Part shown: positions 1 to 8,592 of the stretch, piece by piece
Position numbering within the stretch: position 1 is the stretch's first letter
Layout of the letters: each line of letters opens with the position of its first letter
Source: Pseudomonas sp. PDM05
Lineage (GTDB): Bacteria > Pseudomonadota > Gammaproteobacteria > Pseudomonadales > Pseudomonadaceae
NCBI RefSeq assembly: GCF_014851685.1
Contig: NZ_JACVAC010000004.1
Coordinates: 310,001-374,000 of the forward strand
Direction of reading: 5' to 3'
DNA length: 64,000 bases
Position numbers and translations under genes: made by a program
The notes under the pieces: model-generated
What the model was told of the DNA's origin: nothing
What the model saw: only the letters and a program-made list of their open reading frames with translations
Databases searched by the model: none

Positions 1-198
1 GTGCATGGCGGTTTGTGTTGCGCGGTGATGCCGCTCGATGGCGGCCTCGATGCGCTCACCGAGCACCTGCGTCTGCAACCCATCGAAGACGCGCACACCC
101 TGGCGCGCCTGGGGTTGATCATGCGCCGCAGCGCGCCGCGTTCGGCGTTGGCCGAAGCGTGCTTCGCGCTGTTTCAGAAATCGCAAATAGAGTCTTGA
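1..198 (+). CDS. LysR-family transcriptional regulator, C-terminal fragment
   Basis: This is the last 65 codons of a gene that enters from the left edge, open from base 1 and ending at TGA 196-198. The sequence reads like the final part of a LysR effector-binding domain: a short strand, then a helix near residues 43-62 (RRSAPRSALAEACFALF) where these proteins finish. The DNA-binding domain lies outside the window, so target and effector cannot be read. The gene points toward fdhD, 97 bp downstream, so it may control the formate dehydrogenase genes; that is inference from position. GTG at base 1 is only an in-frame codon, not a proposed start. Confidence 0.6.
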   Translation: MHGGLCCAVMPLDGGLDALTEHLRLQPIEDAHTLARLGLIMRRSAPRSALAEACFALFQKSQIES

Positions 199-212
199 TC
201 GACGTCATCTAT

Positions 213-282
213 CGGCGGATCAGTACTGGCAATTAGACGCGACGCTTTGTCGCGCCTAGTCTAAACACTGATCAATCCGCCG
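213..282. promoter_or_regulatory. Nested imperfect inverted repeat upstream of fdhD
   Basis: The gap between the LysR gene and fdhD holds an outer inverted repeat (cggcggatcagt at 213-224, actgatcaatccgccg at 267-282) around inner arms (ttagac/gtctaa and gcgac/gtcgc). It has no T-run, so it is a poor terminator. It could be a regulator site or a structured 5' leader of the fdhD transcript. Confidence 0.3.
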
Positions 283-295
283 GTGGTATTGCCCC

Positions 296-1135
296 ATGAA
301 CGCCAAGCTCCCAGTCTGCGCGGCGCCCGCCCTTGATACGCCCGCGCCGGCCGCCAGCCAGAGCTACCAGTTTTGCAATCTCGAACACACGGAAGTCGCC
401 AGCACCGCGCTGGCGGAAGAAGTGGCGTTGGCAATTGCCTACAACGACATCAGCCAGGCGGTGATGCTGGTAACGCCCACCGACCTGCAGGATTTTATCG
501 TCGGCTTCAGCATTGGCAGCGGCATTATCGCCGACGTTAGCGACATTTATGATCTGAAACTCAGCGGATCTGGCTCAGCGCAGTACGCTCAGGTGCAGAT
601 CTCCAGCCGCGCGTTCTGGAACCTCAAGCAGCAGCGCCGCCAATTGGCCGGCACCAGCGGCTGTGGCCTGTGCGGCGTGGAAGCGGTGGAACAAGCCCTG
701 CCCGACCTGCCAGTGCTGCCCGGCGCACCCTTGCCGCCTGCCGCATGGCTTGATGGCCTGCGCCAACGCATCAGCGCGTTCCAGCCGTTGGGGCAGTACA
801 GCGGCGCGGTGCATGCCGCCGTATTCATGAACAGCCAGGGCGAGTTGCTGCTGGGCCGCGAAGACATCGGCCGGCATAACGCCCTGGATAAATTGATCGG
901 CGCCTTGATCCGCCAAAAGATTCCGACCGAAGGCGGCCTGGCGATTGTCACCAGTCGTTGCAGCCTGGAGCTGATCCAGAAAGTCCTGCGCGCGGGCATC
1001 CAGACCCTGGTCAGCCTGTCGTCGCCCACCGGCCTGGCCCTGCAATGGGCGCGCCGGCATAACCTCAATCTCATTCACCTGCCGCAGAAAAGTGCGCCGC
1101 GGGTCTACAGCCCCGCGATGGAGAACCAGCCGTGA
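296..1135 (+). CDS. fdhD: Formate dehydrogenase accessory sulfurtransferase FdhD
   Basis: FdhD is a cytoplasmic protein that passes sulfur from a cysteine desulfurase to the molybdenum cofactor of formate dehydrogenases. The 279-residue length matches the family (about 277 in E. coli). The conserved CGLCG loop is present with Cys123 and Cys126, the persulfide-carrying position of the family, and further on comes the typical segment GREDIGRHNALDKLIG (about residues 184-199). The ATG at 296 has a GGTGG ribosome site at 282-286. The stop codon overlaps the GTG start of the next gene (GTGA), so the accessory protein and the molybdoenzyme are probably translated together and work as a pair. Confidence 0.95.
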   Translation: MNAKLPVCAAPALDTPAPAASQSYQFCNLEHTEVASTALAEEVALAIAYNDISQAVMLVTPTDLQDFIVGFSIGSGIIADVSDIYDLKLSGSGSAQYAQVQISSRAFWNLKQQRRQLAGTSGCGLCGVEAVEQALPDLPVLPGAPLPPAAWLDGLRQRISAFQPLGQYSGAVHAAVFMNSQGELLLGREDIGRHNALDKLIGALIRQKIPTEGGLAIVTSRCSLELIQKVLRAGIQTLVSLSSPTGLALQWARRHNLNLIHLPQKSAPRVYSPAMENQP

Positions 1136-3480
1136 GCAACCATAATCAAGCCGACCAAACCCCAACCCCGCGCTACAAGCCCTACAAGGGCGCAGCCGGC
1201 GGCTGGGGCGCACTGATCAGCGTGGCCCAGGCCTGGCTGACCAGCGACAACGCGCTGAAAAACCTGCGCATGATGCTCAAGACCAACCAGAACGGCGGCT
1301 TCGACTGCCCAGGCTGCGCCTGGGGCGACTCGCCGGAAAGCGGCATGGTCAAGTTCTGCGAGAACGGCGCCAAGGCGGTGAACTGGGAAGCCACCAAGCG
1401 CCGTGTCGATGCGGCGTTCTTCGCCAAGCACAGCGTCACCTCGCTGCTGGCGCAAAGCGACTACTGGCTGGAATACCAGGGCCGCCTGACCGAGCCGATG
1501 CGCTACGACGCCGACACCGACCGCTACCAGCCCATCAGCTGGGAAGCCGCGTTCGACCTGGTGGGCAAGCACCTCAACGCCCTGCCCAGCCCGGATATGG
1601 CCGAGTTCTACACCTCGGGCCGCGCCAGCAACGAAGCGGCGTACCTGTATCAACTGTTTGTGCGCGCCTACGGCACCAACAACTTCCCGGACTGTTCGAA
1701 CATGTGCCACGAAGCCAGCGGCGTCGCCCTGGCGCAAAGCGTGGGCGTGGGCAAAGGCACCGTGACCTTTGACGACTTTGAACATGCCGACGCGATTTTC
1801 GTCTGGGGCCAGAACCCCGGCACCAACCACCCACGCATGCTTGAACCCCTGCGCGAAGCGGTGACCCGTGGTGCCCAGGTGGTGTGTATCAACCCGCTCA
1901 AAGAGCGCGGCCTGGAACGCTTCCAGCACCCGCAACACCCGCTGGAAATGCTCACCAACGGCGACAAACCGACCAACACCGCCTACTTCCGTCCGGCCCT
2001 GGGTGGCGACATGGCCATTTTGCGCGGCATGGCCAAGTTCCTGCTGCTGTGGGAACGCCAGGCCCAGGCCGAAGGCAAGGAAGCGGTGTTCGACCACGAC
2101 TTCCTCAACGAACACACCGCCAACGTGCTGGACTACCTGGCCAGGATCGACGACACCTCGTGGGATGAAATCACCGAGCAATCGGGCCTGACGCTGGTCG
2201 AGATCGAGCAGGCGGCGCGCATGTACGCTAAAGGCAAGAACGTGATCATGTGCTGGGCCATGGGCATTACCCAGCACCGTCACTCGGTGCCGACCATCCA
2301 GGAAATCGCCAACCTGATGCTGCTGCGCGGCAACATCGGCCGCCCCGGCGCCGGCCTGTGCCCGGTGCGTGGCCACAGCAACGTGCAGGGCGACCGCACC
2401 ATGGGCATCAACGAACGCCCACCGGTGGCGTTCCTCGACGCCCTGGAGCGGCGCTTCCAGTTCCAGGTGCCACGCACCAACGGCCACAACGTGGTCGAAG
2501 CGATCCACGCCATGCTCGAAGGCCGCTCCAAGGTGTTTATCGGCCTGGGCGGCAACTTCGCCCAAGCCACCCCAGACAGCCCGCGCACCTTTGAAGCGCT
2601 GCGCAACTGCGACCTGACCGTGCAGATCAGCACCAAGCTCAACCGCAGCCACCTCATGCACGGCAAAGACGCGCTGATCCTGCCGTGCCTGGGCCGTACC
2701 GACATCGACATCCAGGCCGACGGCCCGCAAGCGGTGACGGTGGAAGATTCATTCAGCATGGTCCACGGCTCCAACGGCCAACTGCAACCGCTGTCGAAAC
2801 TGATGAAATCCGAGCCGGCGATCCTGGCCGGTATCGCCGCCGCCACCCTGGGCAGCAAACCAGTGGACTGGAACTGGCTGGTGGCCGACTACGGGCGCAT
2901 CCGTGAACTGATCGCCGACACCATCCCGGGCTTCAAGGACTTCAACGAGAAGATCAAGCACCCGGGCGGTTTCTACCTCGGCAACTCCGCCGGCTCACGG
3001 CGCTGGAACACTCCGTCGGGCCGCGCCAACTTCCGCGCGAACATCCTGCCCAAGGACCTGATCCACCAACGCACCCACGCCACCGGCAAGGTGCCGGACC
3101 TGATCATGCAGTCGATGCGCTCCCACGATCAGTACAACACCACCATTTATGGCCTGGACGACCGCTACCGTGGGGTCAAGGGCCAGCGCGACGTGCTGTT
3201 TGTCAACGAAGCCGACATCATCCGCCTGGGCTTCAAGCCGGGGCAGAAGGCTGACATCGTGTCGCTGTGGGAGGACGGCCGTGAACGCCGTGTGAAAGGC
3301 TTTACCTTGCTGGCGTTCGATATTCCGGCAGGGCAGGCGGCGGCCTACTACCCGGAAGTGAACCCACTGGTGCCACTGGAAAGCACTGGGGATGGCAGCC
3401 ATACGCCGACGTCGAAATTCGTGGCGATCCGGCTGGAAGCCGCGAGCGACAACGGCCTGATCATGGCCCGCAGCGCCTGA
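1132..3480 (+). CDS. FdhF/YdeP-family molybdopterin oxidoreductase alpha subunit
   Basis: This 782-residue cytoplasmic enzyme belongs to the molybdopterin oxidoreductase (DMSO reductase) superfamily, in the YdeP branch. An iron-sulfur Cys cluster is visible at the N-terminus (Cys59, Cys62, Cys76 in CPGC...FC), followed by SNMCHEASG (about residue 187), where formate dehydrogenases carry Cys or selenocysteine, and the segment GHSNVQGDRTMG (about 418-429). The C-terminal part looks like the usual dinucleotide-cofactor-binding barrel. There is no Tat signal, so it acts in the cytoplasm. It starts with GTG at 1132 inside the fdhD stop. True formate activity is not certain: YdeP relatives are linked to acid resistance and their substrate is poorly defined. 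No beta or gamma subunit genes are adjacent. Confidence 0.88.
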   Translation: MSNHNQADQTPTPRYKPYKGAAGGWGALISVAQAWLTSDNALKNLRMMLKTNQNGGFDCPGCAWGDSPESGMVKFCENGAKAVNWEATKRRVDAAFFAKHSVTSLLAQSDYWLEYQGRLTEPMRYDADTDRYQPISWEAAFDLVGKHLNALPSPDMAEFYTSGRASNEAAYLYQLFVRAYGTNNFPDCSNMCHEASGVALAQSVGVGKGTVTFDDFEHADAIFVWGQNPGTNHPRMLEPLREAVTRGAQVVCINPLKERGLERFQHPQHPLEMLTNGDKPTNTAYFRPALGGDMAILRGMAKFLLLWERQAQAEGKEAVFDHDFLNEHTANVLDYLARIDDTSWDEITEQSGLTLVEIEQAARMYAKGKNVIMCWAMGITQHRHSVPTIQEIANLMLLRGNIGRPGAGLCPVRGHSNVQGDRTMGINERPPVAFLDALERRFQFQVPRTNGHNVVEAIHAMLEGRSKVFIGLGGNFAQATPDSPRTFEALRNCDLTVQISTKLNRSHLMHGKDALILPCLGRTDIDIQADGPQAVTVEDSFSMVHGSNGQLQPLSKLMKSEPAILAGIAAATLGSKPVDWNWLVADYGRIRELIADTIPGFKDFNEKIKHPGGFYLGNSAGSRRWNTPSGRANFRANILPKDLIHQRTHATGKVPDLIMQSMRSHDQYNTTIYGLDDRYRGVKGQRDVLFVNEADIIRLGFKPGQKADIVSLWEDGRERRVKGFTLLAFDIPAGQAAAYYPEVNPLVPLESTGDGSHTPTSKFVAIRLEAASDNGLIMARSA

Positions 3481-3485
3481 CCATC

Positions 3486-3622
3486 ACCTCGTAGTGAGCG
3501 GGCTTGCCCGCGCTGGGCGGTGCAGCCGCCCCAAACGGTACGCCGCGGTGCATCAGAAAGACTCGGGTGTATGGATTTGGGGCGGCTTCGCCACCCAGCG
3601 CGGGCAAGCCCGCTCACTACAA
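3486..3622. repeat. REP-type inverted pair (gtgagcgggcttgcccgcgctggg class)
   Basis: Two copies of a palindromic element face each other: gtagtgagcgggcttgcccg from 3490, and its inverse ending in gggcaagcccgctcactac at about 3602-3620. The inner parts gggcggtgcagccgcccc and ggggcggcttcgccaccc extend the stem. It is a doublet typical of Pseudomonas REP/REPIN sequences. With the following hairpin it fills much of the 342-bp gap after the molybdoenzyme gene, where no coding frame looks real. Confidence 0.75.
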
Positions 3623-3632
3623 TTGCGGGCAC

Positions 3633-3662
3633 AAAAAAGGCCGCTTTTGCATAAAAGCGGCC
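3633..3662 (-). terminator. Rho-independent terminator reading on the minus strand
   Basis: A perfect 10-bp stem (ggccgctttt at 3639-3648, aaaagcggcc at 3653-3662) with loop gcat is flanked by six A's at 3633-3638. These are a U-tract only for a minus-strand transcript. No minus-strand gene lies just upstream of it, since the neighbours on both sides are plus-strand genes. It may end a small RNA. Confidence 0.55.
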
Positions 3663-3822
3663 GTTCCGAAGTAGCTAAAGACCCATGAAACCAGCTTAAG
3701 TTCCCTAGCCAAAACAGTAACTTAGCGAATTGTGCACAACTCGTGTTACTGGTCGGATTTCTATTGTCACAATACCGATACAGCCTCAGGATCGCGCCGT
3801 CATCCCCTTGAGGTTTCCCTGA

Positions 3823-4296
3823 ATGAAGTTCTCCTCGATTCTCTTGTTGTCCCTTGGCCTGGTCAGTGGCGCAGCCATGGCCGGTGGCACCACCGAAGCC
3901 GGTGTAGGCGGCGCATTGGGCGGGGTTCTAGGTTCGGTTGTTGGCCAGCAGCTTGGCGGCAACACCGGCTCGACCATTGGCGCAGCCCTGGGTGGCGCCG
4001 GTGGTAGTGCGGTCGGCGCCGACAAACGCAGCCGTGGCGAAGCCGCCATCGGCGGTGCGTTGGGCGCAGCGGGCGGCAACGTTGTGGGTCGCAGTGTCGG
4101 CGGCAGCACCGGCAGCCTGATCGGCGCAGCCGCCGGCGGTGGCGCGGGTGGTGCGCTGGGCAACTACATGGGCAACAAGAGCGATGACGATGATCGTCGT
4201 TCGCGTGACAACCGTCGTTATGATCGTGATGACCATCGTGGCCGTGGGCATGCTTACGGGCATCGCAAGAACAAGCATCACTACCGTCACCGCTAA
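3823..4296 (+). CDS. Secreted glycine-zipper protein with basic His/Arg-rich tail
   Basis: The 157-residue protein begins with a clear signal peptide (about residues 1-21, ending AMA). It continues with repeated small-residue stretches such as GGALGGVLGSVVG and GAALGGAGG (about 25-125), the glycine-zipper pattern of outer-membrane-associated helices, and ends in a hydrophilic tail rich in Asp, Arg and His (about 126-157). The family is common in pseudomonads; roles in envelope stability are proposed but no reaction is known. It stands alone between REP elements. ATG 3823 is preceded by a weak GAGG (3810-3813). The His-rich tail could bind metal, which is inference. Confidence 0.75.
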   Translation: MKFSSILLLSLGLVSGAAMAGGTTEAGVGGALGGVLGSVVGQQLGGNTGSTIGAALGGAGGSAVGADKRSRGEAAIGGALGAAGGNVVGRSVGGSTGSLIGAAAGGGAGGALGNYMGNKSDDDDRRSRDNRRYDRDDHRGRGHAYGHRKNKHHYRHR

Positions 4297-4326
4297 GCCC
4301 GCGACCTAGAGCACACAGCACGATTC

Positions 4327-4420
4327 ATGTGGGAGCGGGCTTGCCCGCGATAGCAAACAGTCAGGCAATACGGCTTGACCTGACCCACCGCTATCGCAGG
4401 CAAGCCAGCTCCCACATTTG
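4327..4420. repeat. REP doublet
   Basis: The left arm (catgtgggagcgggcttgcc) and right arm (ggcaagccagctcccacatt) are inverted around about 50 bp. The doublet sits in the convergent gap between the glycine-zipper gene and the thioesterase gene, where it may also act as a transcription stop. Confidence 0.8.
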
Positions 4421-4445
4421 ATTTCCACGGATCGCGAGATTGCGA

Positions 4446-4877
4446 TCAGGCCACCAACCGCTGCAACGCCACGCGCAACACCCCCGCAATCGGCACCGGC
4501 TGGTTCGACCCACGCTCCACAAACACATGCACAAAGCGCCCCGCCGCACAGGCTTCGTCCTCGCCTGCCTTGAACACCGCCAACTCGTACTGCACCGAAC
4601 TGTTGCCCAACTTGCCCACCCGCAAGCCAATGTCGATGCGCTCGGGAAAGGCAATCGACGCGAAGTAATCACACGCCGAACTCACCACGAACCCCACCAC
4701 TTCGCCGTCGTGAATATCCAACCCACCCTGTTCGATCAGGTAGGTATTCACCGCCGTGTCGAAAAAGCTGTAGTAGGTCACGTTGTTCACATGGCCATAC
4801 ACATCGTTGTCGTGCCAGCGCGTGATGATCGGCTGGAAGTGAAGGTAATCGGCACGTTGTGGCACGGAATCAGGCAT
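4446..4877 (-). CDS. Acyl-CoA thioesterase, YbgC/4HBT hotdog family
   Basis: This 143-residue single hotdog-fold protein should hydrolyse acyl-CoA thioesters in the cytoplasm; chain length cannot be read. The family signature is seen near the N-terminus as RWHDNDVYGHVNNVTYYSFFD, with Asp25 in the catalytic position and the GHVNN loop at about 28-32. The frame is open further upstream, but the ATG at 4877 has a strong AGAGGTGAG ribosome site, and an upstream start would run into recQ, which ends at 4901. The gene follows recQ on the same strand by 23 bp and may share its transcript, with no obvious shared function. Confidence 0.85.
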   Translation of the reverse strand: MPDSVPQRADYLHFQPIITRWHDNDVYGHVNNVTYYSFFDTAVNTYLIEQGGLDIHDGEVVGFVVSSACDYFASIAFPERIDIGLRVGKLGNSSVQYELAVFKAGEDEACAAGRFVHVFVERGSNQPVPIAGVLRVALQRLVA

Positions 4878-4900
4878 AGGGCTCACCTCTAAAGAAGGGT

Positions 4901-6838
4901 TCAAAGCGCGTTCAAATGGACCTCGGCCCACTCGCGTACCTCGGCATACGGATAATCTTCCAGCGCAGCAAAGCCCGGAATACCCCGCGCTTTCAACTTG
5001 GTAAACAACGGTACGCTGATCCCGCCGAGGAACCGCGTCAGGCGTTCCGCTTCGGGCAATTGGCCGGTGTGCTGATGATGCCTGTGGATAAAATCACCGC
5101 ACAGCCCCATGAAGTTTTTATCCACAAGCGGCGGCAAGGCCGGCGGCGGCGGTAAGTGCGCCACATCACCGTGGCATACCGAACAATGCCCACAGCGCTG
5201 CGGCGCGTTTTCATCGCCAAAATACTGCGCCAGGCGCTGCCCCAGGCAGCGTTCGGTGGCGAACAGATCAAGCATGGCGTGAATCCGTGCCACCTCACCG
5301 ATCTCGTGCTGCTTGAAGCCTGTGTATAACTCGGCGCTCAAGGCCTGTGGGTCGAAATCCGTATCGAGCAGGCTGTAGACCTCGGTCATCTGCTTGCTTT
5401 CCAGCTCGACCAAGCCCTGTTCCTGGAAGTAATCCAGCGCCTTCACCACGCGGTCGCGCCCGGCGTTGTGTTGTTGATAAAGCGCGTCGAAGTCCACCGT
5501 CGCCCAAGTCCTGGCCCGCTTGCACACCTGGATAATCGCCGCGACAAACTGCTGCCGCTCGCCGGAAAAACGCGCCAGCAGGGCTTCGGGTTCGATCAGG
5601 TACTTGAAGCGGTATTCGGCATAAAACGCATAGCGCGGCGCGATCACGCCCTTGAGTTCCAACTGCACCAGCAACGTTTTCAGCGGCAGCTCGCGGATGT
5701 TGCTGTGGTCCGACAGCGAGCGCAGCAGGAACTCCCACTGCCCGTCACCCCGCGCGGCCTGCAGCTCGTCGAGCACACGGCGAATGCCGTCCCGCTCCGG
5801 CGTGTCGCCATAGACGAAGTTTTCCAACACGTTGAGGCTGTCGCGGTTGGCCAGTACCAGGCAATCGGACGGTTGGCCATCACGCCCGGCGCGGCCGATT
5901 TCCTGACTGTAGTTCTCGATGGACTTGGGCAGGTCGAAATGCACCACATTGCGGATGTCGCTCTTGTCGATGCCCATGCCAAACGCGATGGTGGCGACGA
6001 TGCAATTGGAGCGCCCGCCCATGAAGCGCCGCTGGATACCCTCGCGCTTATCGTGAGGCAAACCGGCGTGATACGCCTCGGCCTGGATGCCATGGCGATT
6101 GAGATGCTCGGCAATCTGTTCGGCGGTTTTTTGCAAGGTGACGTAAACGATGCTCGGCTGGCCCACCCGCTCGCCCATCCACTGCACCAGTCGGCGGCGC
6201 TTGTCTGCACCACTGACGGGTTCCACCAACAGGTTGAGATTGGGCCGGTAGAAGCCCGTGGTGACCACATCGTCCGCAGCAATGGCGAACTTCGCCTGCA
6301 TGTCGGCAATCACCTTGGGCGTCGCTGTAGCCGTCAACAGCAGGGCTTGTGGGATATTGAACTGACGCTGGTAGTCCGGCAGCTTCAAATAGTCCGGACG
6401 GAAGTTATGGCCCCATTCGGAAATACAGTGCGCCTCATCCACCACCAACAGCGAGATCTGCACGCTTTGCAAGAAGTTGCGAAAGCGCTCGTTCTTCAAG
6501 CGCTCCACGGAAATCATCAGGATCTTCAACTCACCCGAACGCGCACGCGCCATCACATCATTCGCGTCTTCGCGGCTCTGGGCCGAATCGATGCTGCCTG
6601 CCGAAATGCCATGGCGTTGCAGGAAACCCAGCTGGTCCTGCATCAGCGCCAGCAGCGGCGACACCACCAGCGTCAGGTGCGGCAACAGCACTGCCGACAG
6701 CTGATAACAAAGGGATTTGCCGGAGCCCGTGGGAAAAATCGCGGCAGCAGAACGGCCGGCCAGCACGGCGCTGACCGTTTGTTCCTGGCCCAAACGAAAC
6801 TGTGGATAACCAAAGACCTGCTGGAGGGTGTCGTGCAT
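4901..6838 (-). CDS. recQ: RecQ-family ATP-dependent DNA helicase
   Basis: This is a 645-residue superfamily 2 DNA helicase that unwinds recombination and repair intermediates 3' to 5'. Walker A is TGSGKS (37-42), the DEAH box is at 134-137 (VVDEAHC), the second RecA lobe carries AFGMGIDKSDIRNVVH and QEIGRAGRDG, and a zinc-binding Cys group (RCLGQRL...QRCGHCSVC) lies near 533-556. The C-terminus (about 590-645) does not look like a standard HRDC domain, so this is the RecQ type with a divergent tail that many pseudomonads carry. Start at ATG 6838. It is named by homology; a genome may hold a second RecQ-like gene. Confidence 0.88.
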   Translation of the reverse strand: MHDTLQQVFGYPQFRLGQEQTVSAVLAGRSAAAIFPTGSGKSLCYQLSAVLLPHLTLVVSPLLALMQDQLGFLQRHGISAGSIDSAQSREDANDVMARARSGELKILMISVERLKNERFRNFLQSVQISLLVVDEAHCISEWGHNFRPDYLKLPDYQRQFNIPQALLLTATATPKVIADMQAKFAIAADDVVTTGFYRPNLNLLVEPVSGADKRRRLVQWMGERVGQPSIVYVTLQKTAEQIAEHLNRHGIQAEAYHAGLPHDKREGIQRRFMGGRSNCIVATIAFGMGIDKSDIRNVVHFDLPKSIENYSQEIGRAGRDGQPSDCLVLANRDSLNVLENFVYGDTPERDGIRRVLDELQAARGDGQWEFLLRSLSDHSNIRELPLKTLLVQLELKGVIAPRYAFYAEYRFKYLIEPEALLARFSGERQQFVAAIIQVCKRARTWATVDFDALYQQHNAGRDRVVKALDYFQEQGLVELESKQMTEVYSLLDTDFDPQALSAELYTGFKQHEIGEVARIHAMLDLFATERCLGQRLAQYFGDENAPQRCGHCSVCHGDVAHLPPPPALPPLVDKNFMGLCGDFIHRHHQHTGQLPEAERLTRFLGGISVPLFTKLKARGIPGFAALEDYPYAEVREWAEVHLNAL

Positions 6839-7007
6839 AAGCTGTCACTCCATTGACCGCTGAGTTGGCTCAAAAACATAGCCCGCAAATCTCAGCGCAT
6901 CGAGAAAGGTCGCATGGAAAAAAGAGACAGGATGATACACAGGGCGGGGATGGCCCAGGGCCGAAGTGGGATGTTTCACCAGGTTTTGCAGGAACACCAC
7001 AAACCAA

Positions 7008-7041
7008 ATGTGGGAGGGGGCCAGCCCCCTCCCACATTGTT
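7008..7041. repeat. Single REP-like perfect hairpin (gtgggagggggc class)
   Basis: The sequence is an almost uninterrupted palindrome (aatgtgggagggggcc then ggccccctcccacatt type arms, with no real spacer). It lies 30 bp after the end of the TPR-protein gene and 170 bp before recQ, both on the minus strand, so it may work as a terminator or mRNA end protector. Confidence 0.7.
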
Positions 7042-7070
7042 TAGATCTGTATTTCTGTATTACCGGTGAA

Positions 7071-8246
7071 TCAGCGGTTTTTCACCCGCTCAATCGCCGT
7101 GTCATACACCGGATTGGCCTTCTGTTCCTTGGCCAACTGGTAGTGACGCAACGCATCCTGGAACTGCCCGGCCGCTTCATAGATCCGCGCAATGTTGTAG
7201 TAAGACCCTGCACGCACGGTAGGAGCATTCGCACCAGTCGCCAAAGCGATGGCCTTGCGGTTGGCCCAGATCGACTCGGCGGTGTTGCCAGCCTTCTGAT
7301 AGGCCAGGCCCAGGTTGCCGTAGGCCTTGCCGAAGCCATTGTCCAGCTCGATGGCTTGGCGGAACAGGTCGATCGCCTGGTCCAGCTTGCCAGCCTGGTA
7401 GGCCGCTTCACCTTGCAGGTTAAGACGTTTCGCATCGGTTTGTGCGGAGGAGCTGACCGCCACTGCCGAGACCGCCACGCTGTCATCCAGCAACGGCTTG
7501 ACTTCGTTCAGCACGTTCGCCGCGTCCACAGTCACGCCGGTGAAGGTGTTGATGTCCTGGAAGTCGCCGCTGCCGGTCATGCGAAATACTGTCCACAGGT
7601 TGCCGGTGCGGTTCTGCGGCACGTAGTAGGTACGTACCAGCGATTGGCCCATATACACAAACACCTTGGCCTCGCTGTTGGACAGCTGGCGCGAGCTTGG
7701 ATTGCTGCCGTTGGTGAAGTCATGCACCGCATACACGTAGCTTTCGCCGTAGTGTTTTTTCTGCAGGGTGATGGTTTCCGGGCCGTAACTGTCAACGTCG
7801 TCCACGTCCAGCTCGGCGTCGGTACCTTGCTTGTTTTCGAAGTAGATATTGTTGCCGGGGAAGATCATGTGGGAATCGAGGTCTTCCGGGGTCTTGCCCC
7901 ACGTCAGCACCACACGCAGGCCGTCGAGGTTTTCCATCACAGGGCTGACCGCATAGGTCATCCCCTTGCACGGGCACTTCACCACCAGGTTGGAATAGCC
8001 AGGCTTCTTGATGATCAGCAGGCTGCTGCCATCATCGGCGCCTTCGCTGGTGAGCGTCACCTGGCCTTGCGCGTTGGTACGACCCACCACGTTCTGTGCG
8101 CCGTTGCGTTGCAGCAGCACTTCGGCGTCAGCGATTTTCTGATCCTTGACCACCGCGCTGAGCACTTCGATCGGCAACTGTTCGGCCTGGACGGAAAACG
8201 CTACCGCACACAATGACATCGCCGAAGCGACACGCAGCAAACCCAT
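7071..8246 (-). CDS. Secreted tetratricopeptide-repeat protein with YfaP-like domain
   Basis: The 391-residue protein has a signal peptide (about 1-21, cleavage near VQA) and probably works in the periplasm. Residues about 22-90 look like a small beta-sandwich with a KCPCKG pair of cysteines. The middle (about 95-230) contains LTWGKTPEDLDSHM and a following beta-rich region, the pattern of YfaP/DUF2135-like domains. The last about 130 residues contain TPR helices (EAAYQAGKLDQAIDLFRQAIELD, GKAYGNLGLAYQKAG, YYNIARIYEAAGQFQDALRHY). TPRs usually hold protein partners; the partner is unknown. ATG 8246 has an AAGGGAGTT ribosome site. It is divergent from the yhfG-fic pair. Confidence 0.75.
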   Translation of the reverse strand: MGLLRVASAMSLCAVAFSVQAEQLPIEVLSAVVKDQKIADAEVLLQRNGAQNVVGRTNAQGQVTLTSEGADDGSSLLIIKKPGYSNLVVKCPCKGMTYAVSPVMENLDGLRVVLTWGKTPEDLDSHMIFPGNNIYFENKQGTDAELDVDDVDSYGPETITLQKKHYGESYVYAVHDFTNGSNPSSRQLSNSEAKVFVYMGQSLVRTYYVPQNRTGNLWTVFRMTGSGDFQDINTFTGVTVDAANVLNEVKPLLDDSVAVSAVAVSSSAQTDAKRLNLQGEAAYQAGKLDQAIDLFRQAIELDNGFGKAYGNLGLAYQKAGNTAESIWANRKAIALATGANAPTVRAGSYYNIARIYEAAGQFQDALRHYQLAKEQKANPVYDTAIERVKNR

Positions 8247-8386
8247 GCTTAACTCCCTTTAAGTAGTGGGCGGAATCGCCCTACAAGATTTTGCGCTGCA
8301 ACATACGCTGAATTCAGCGGGCTGGCAGTTTATTTGTACAAAATGTGACGTGGTTTTTATCGCGCCTGCCCTCGGAAGCATTGCGC

Positions 8387-8392
8387 TACAAT
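8387..8392 (+). promoter_or_regulatory. Possible -10 element of yhfG-fic
   Basis: TACAAT lies 30 bp before the yhfG start in the 175-bp divergent gap. No good -35 hexamer is seen at the right distance, so the call rests on the -10 match and position only. Confidence 0.25.
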
Positions 8393-8421
8393 CAAGCCTT
8401 GCTACCCAGGAGTACGCTGCG

Positions 8422-8592
8422 ATGAGCGAACTGACGTTTGAGCAAAAACAGGATCATTACCACAAGATCCGCCGTTCCAATTACCTGGCCAGCCTGCGCC
8501 TGGAAGGGTTCGACACCCAACCGGCCGACGTCGACAAACCCCTGCCGACCCGCGAAGCCGTCCTTGCCAAGTACCGCGACACCCCACGCTGA
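8422..8592 (+). CDS. YhfG-family antitoxin of Fic
   Basis: This is a 56-residue protein encoded just before a Fic enzyme. In class I Fic systems a small partner supplies the inhibitory helix with the pattern [S/T]xxxE[G/N], whose Glu reaches into the Fic ATP site. Here SLRLEG at residues 24-29 fits it (Ser24, Glu28, Gly29). The N-terminus FEQKQDHYHKIRRSNYLASLRLEGF is the YhfG type. ATG 8422 has an AGGAG at 8408-8412; a longer frame upstream has no ribosome site. The stop overlaps the fic start (TGATG), which fits tight coupling of antitoxin to toxin. Confidence 0.88.
   Translation: MSELTFEQKQDHYHKIRRSNYLASLRLEGFDTQPADVDKPLPTREAVLAKYRDTPR

Noticed and set aside
1105..2730. Long open frame (541 codons) on the minus strand opposite the molybdoenzyme gene
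   Set aside because: It is a shadow of high-GC coding DNA; its composition is rich in Val, Ala, His and Gly with no domain, and the plus-strand gene is certain.
3487..3622. CRISPR array or transposon end
   Set aside because: The repeats are inverted pairs of REP type without spacers, and no transposase is near.
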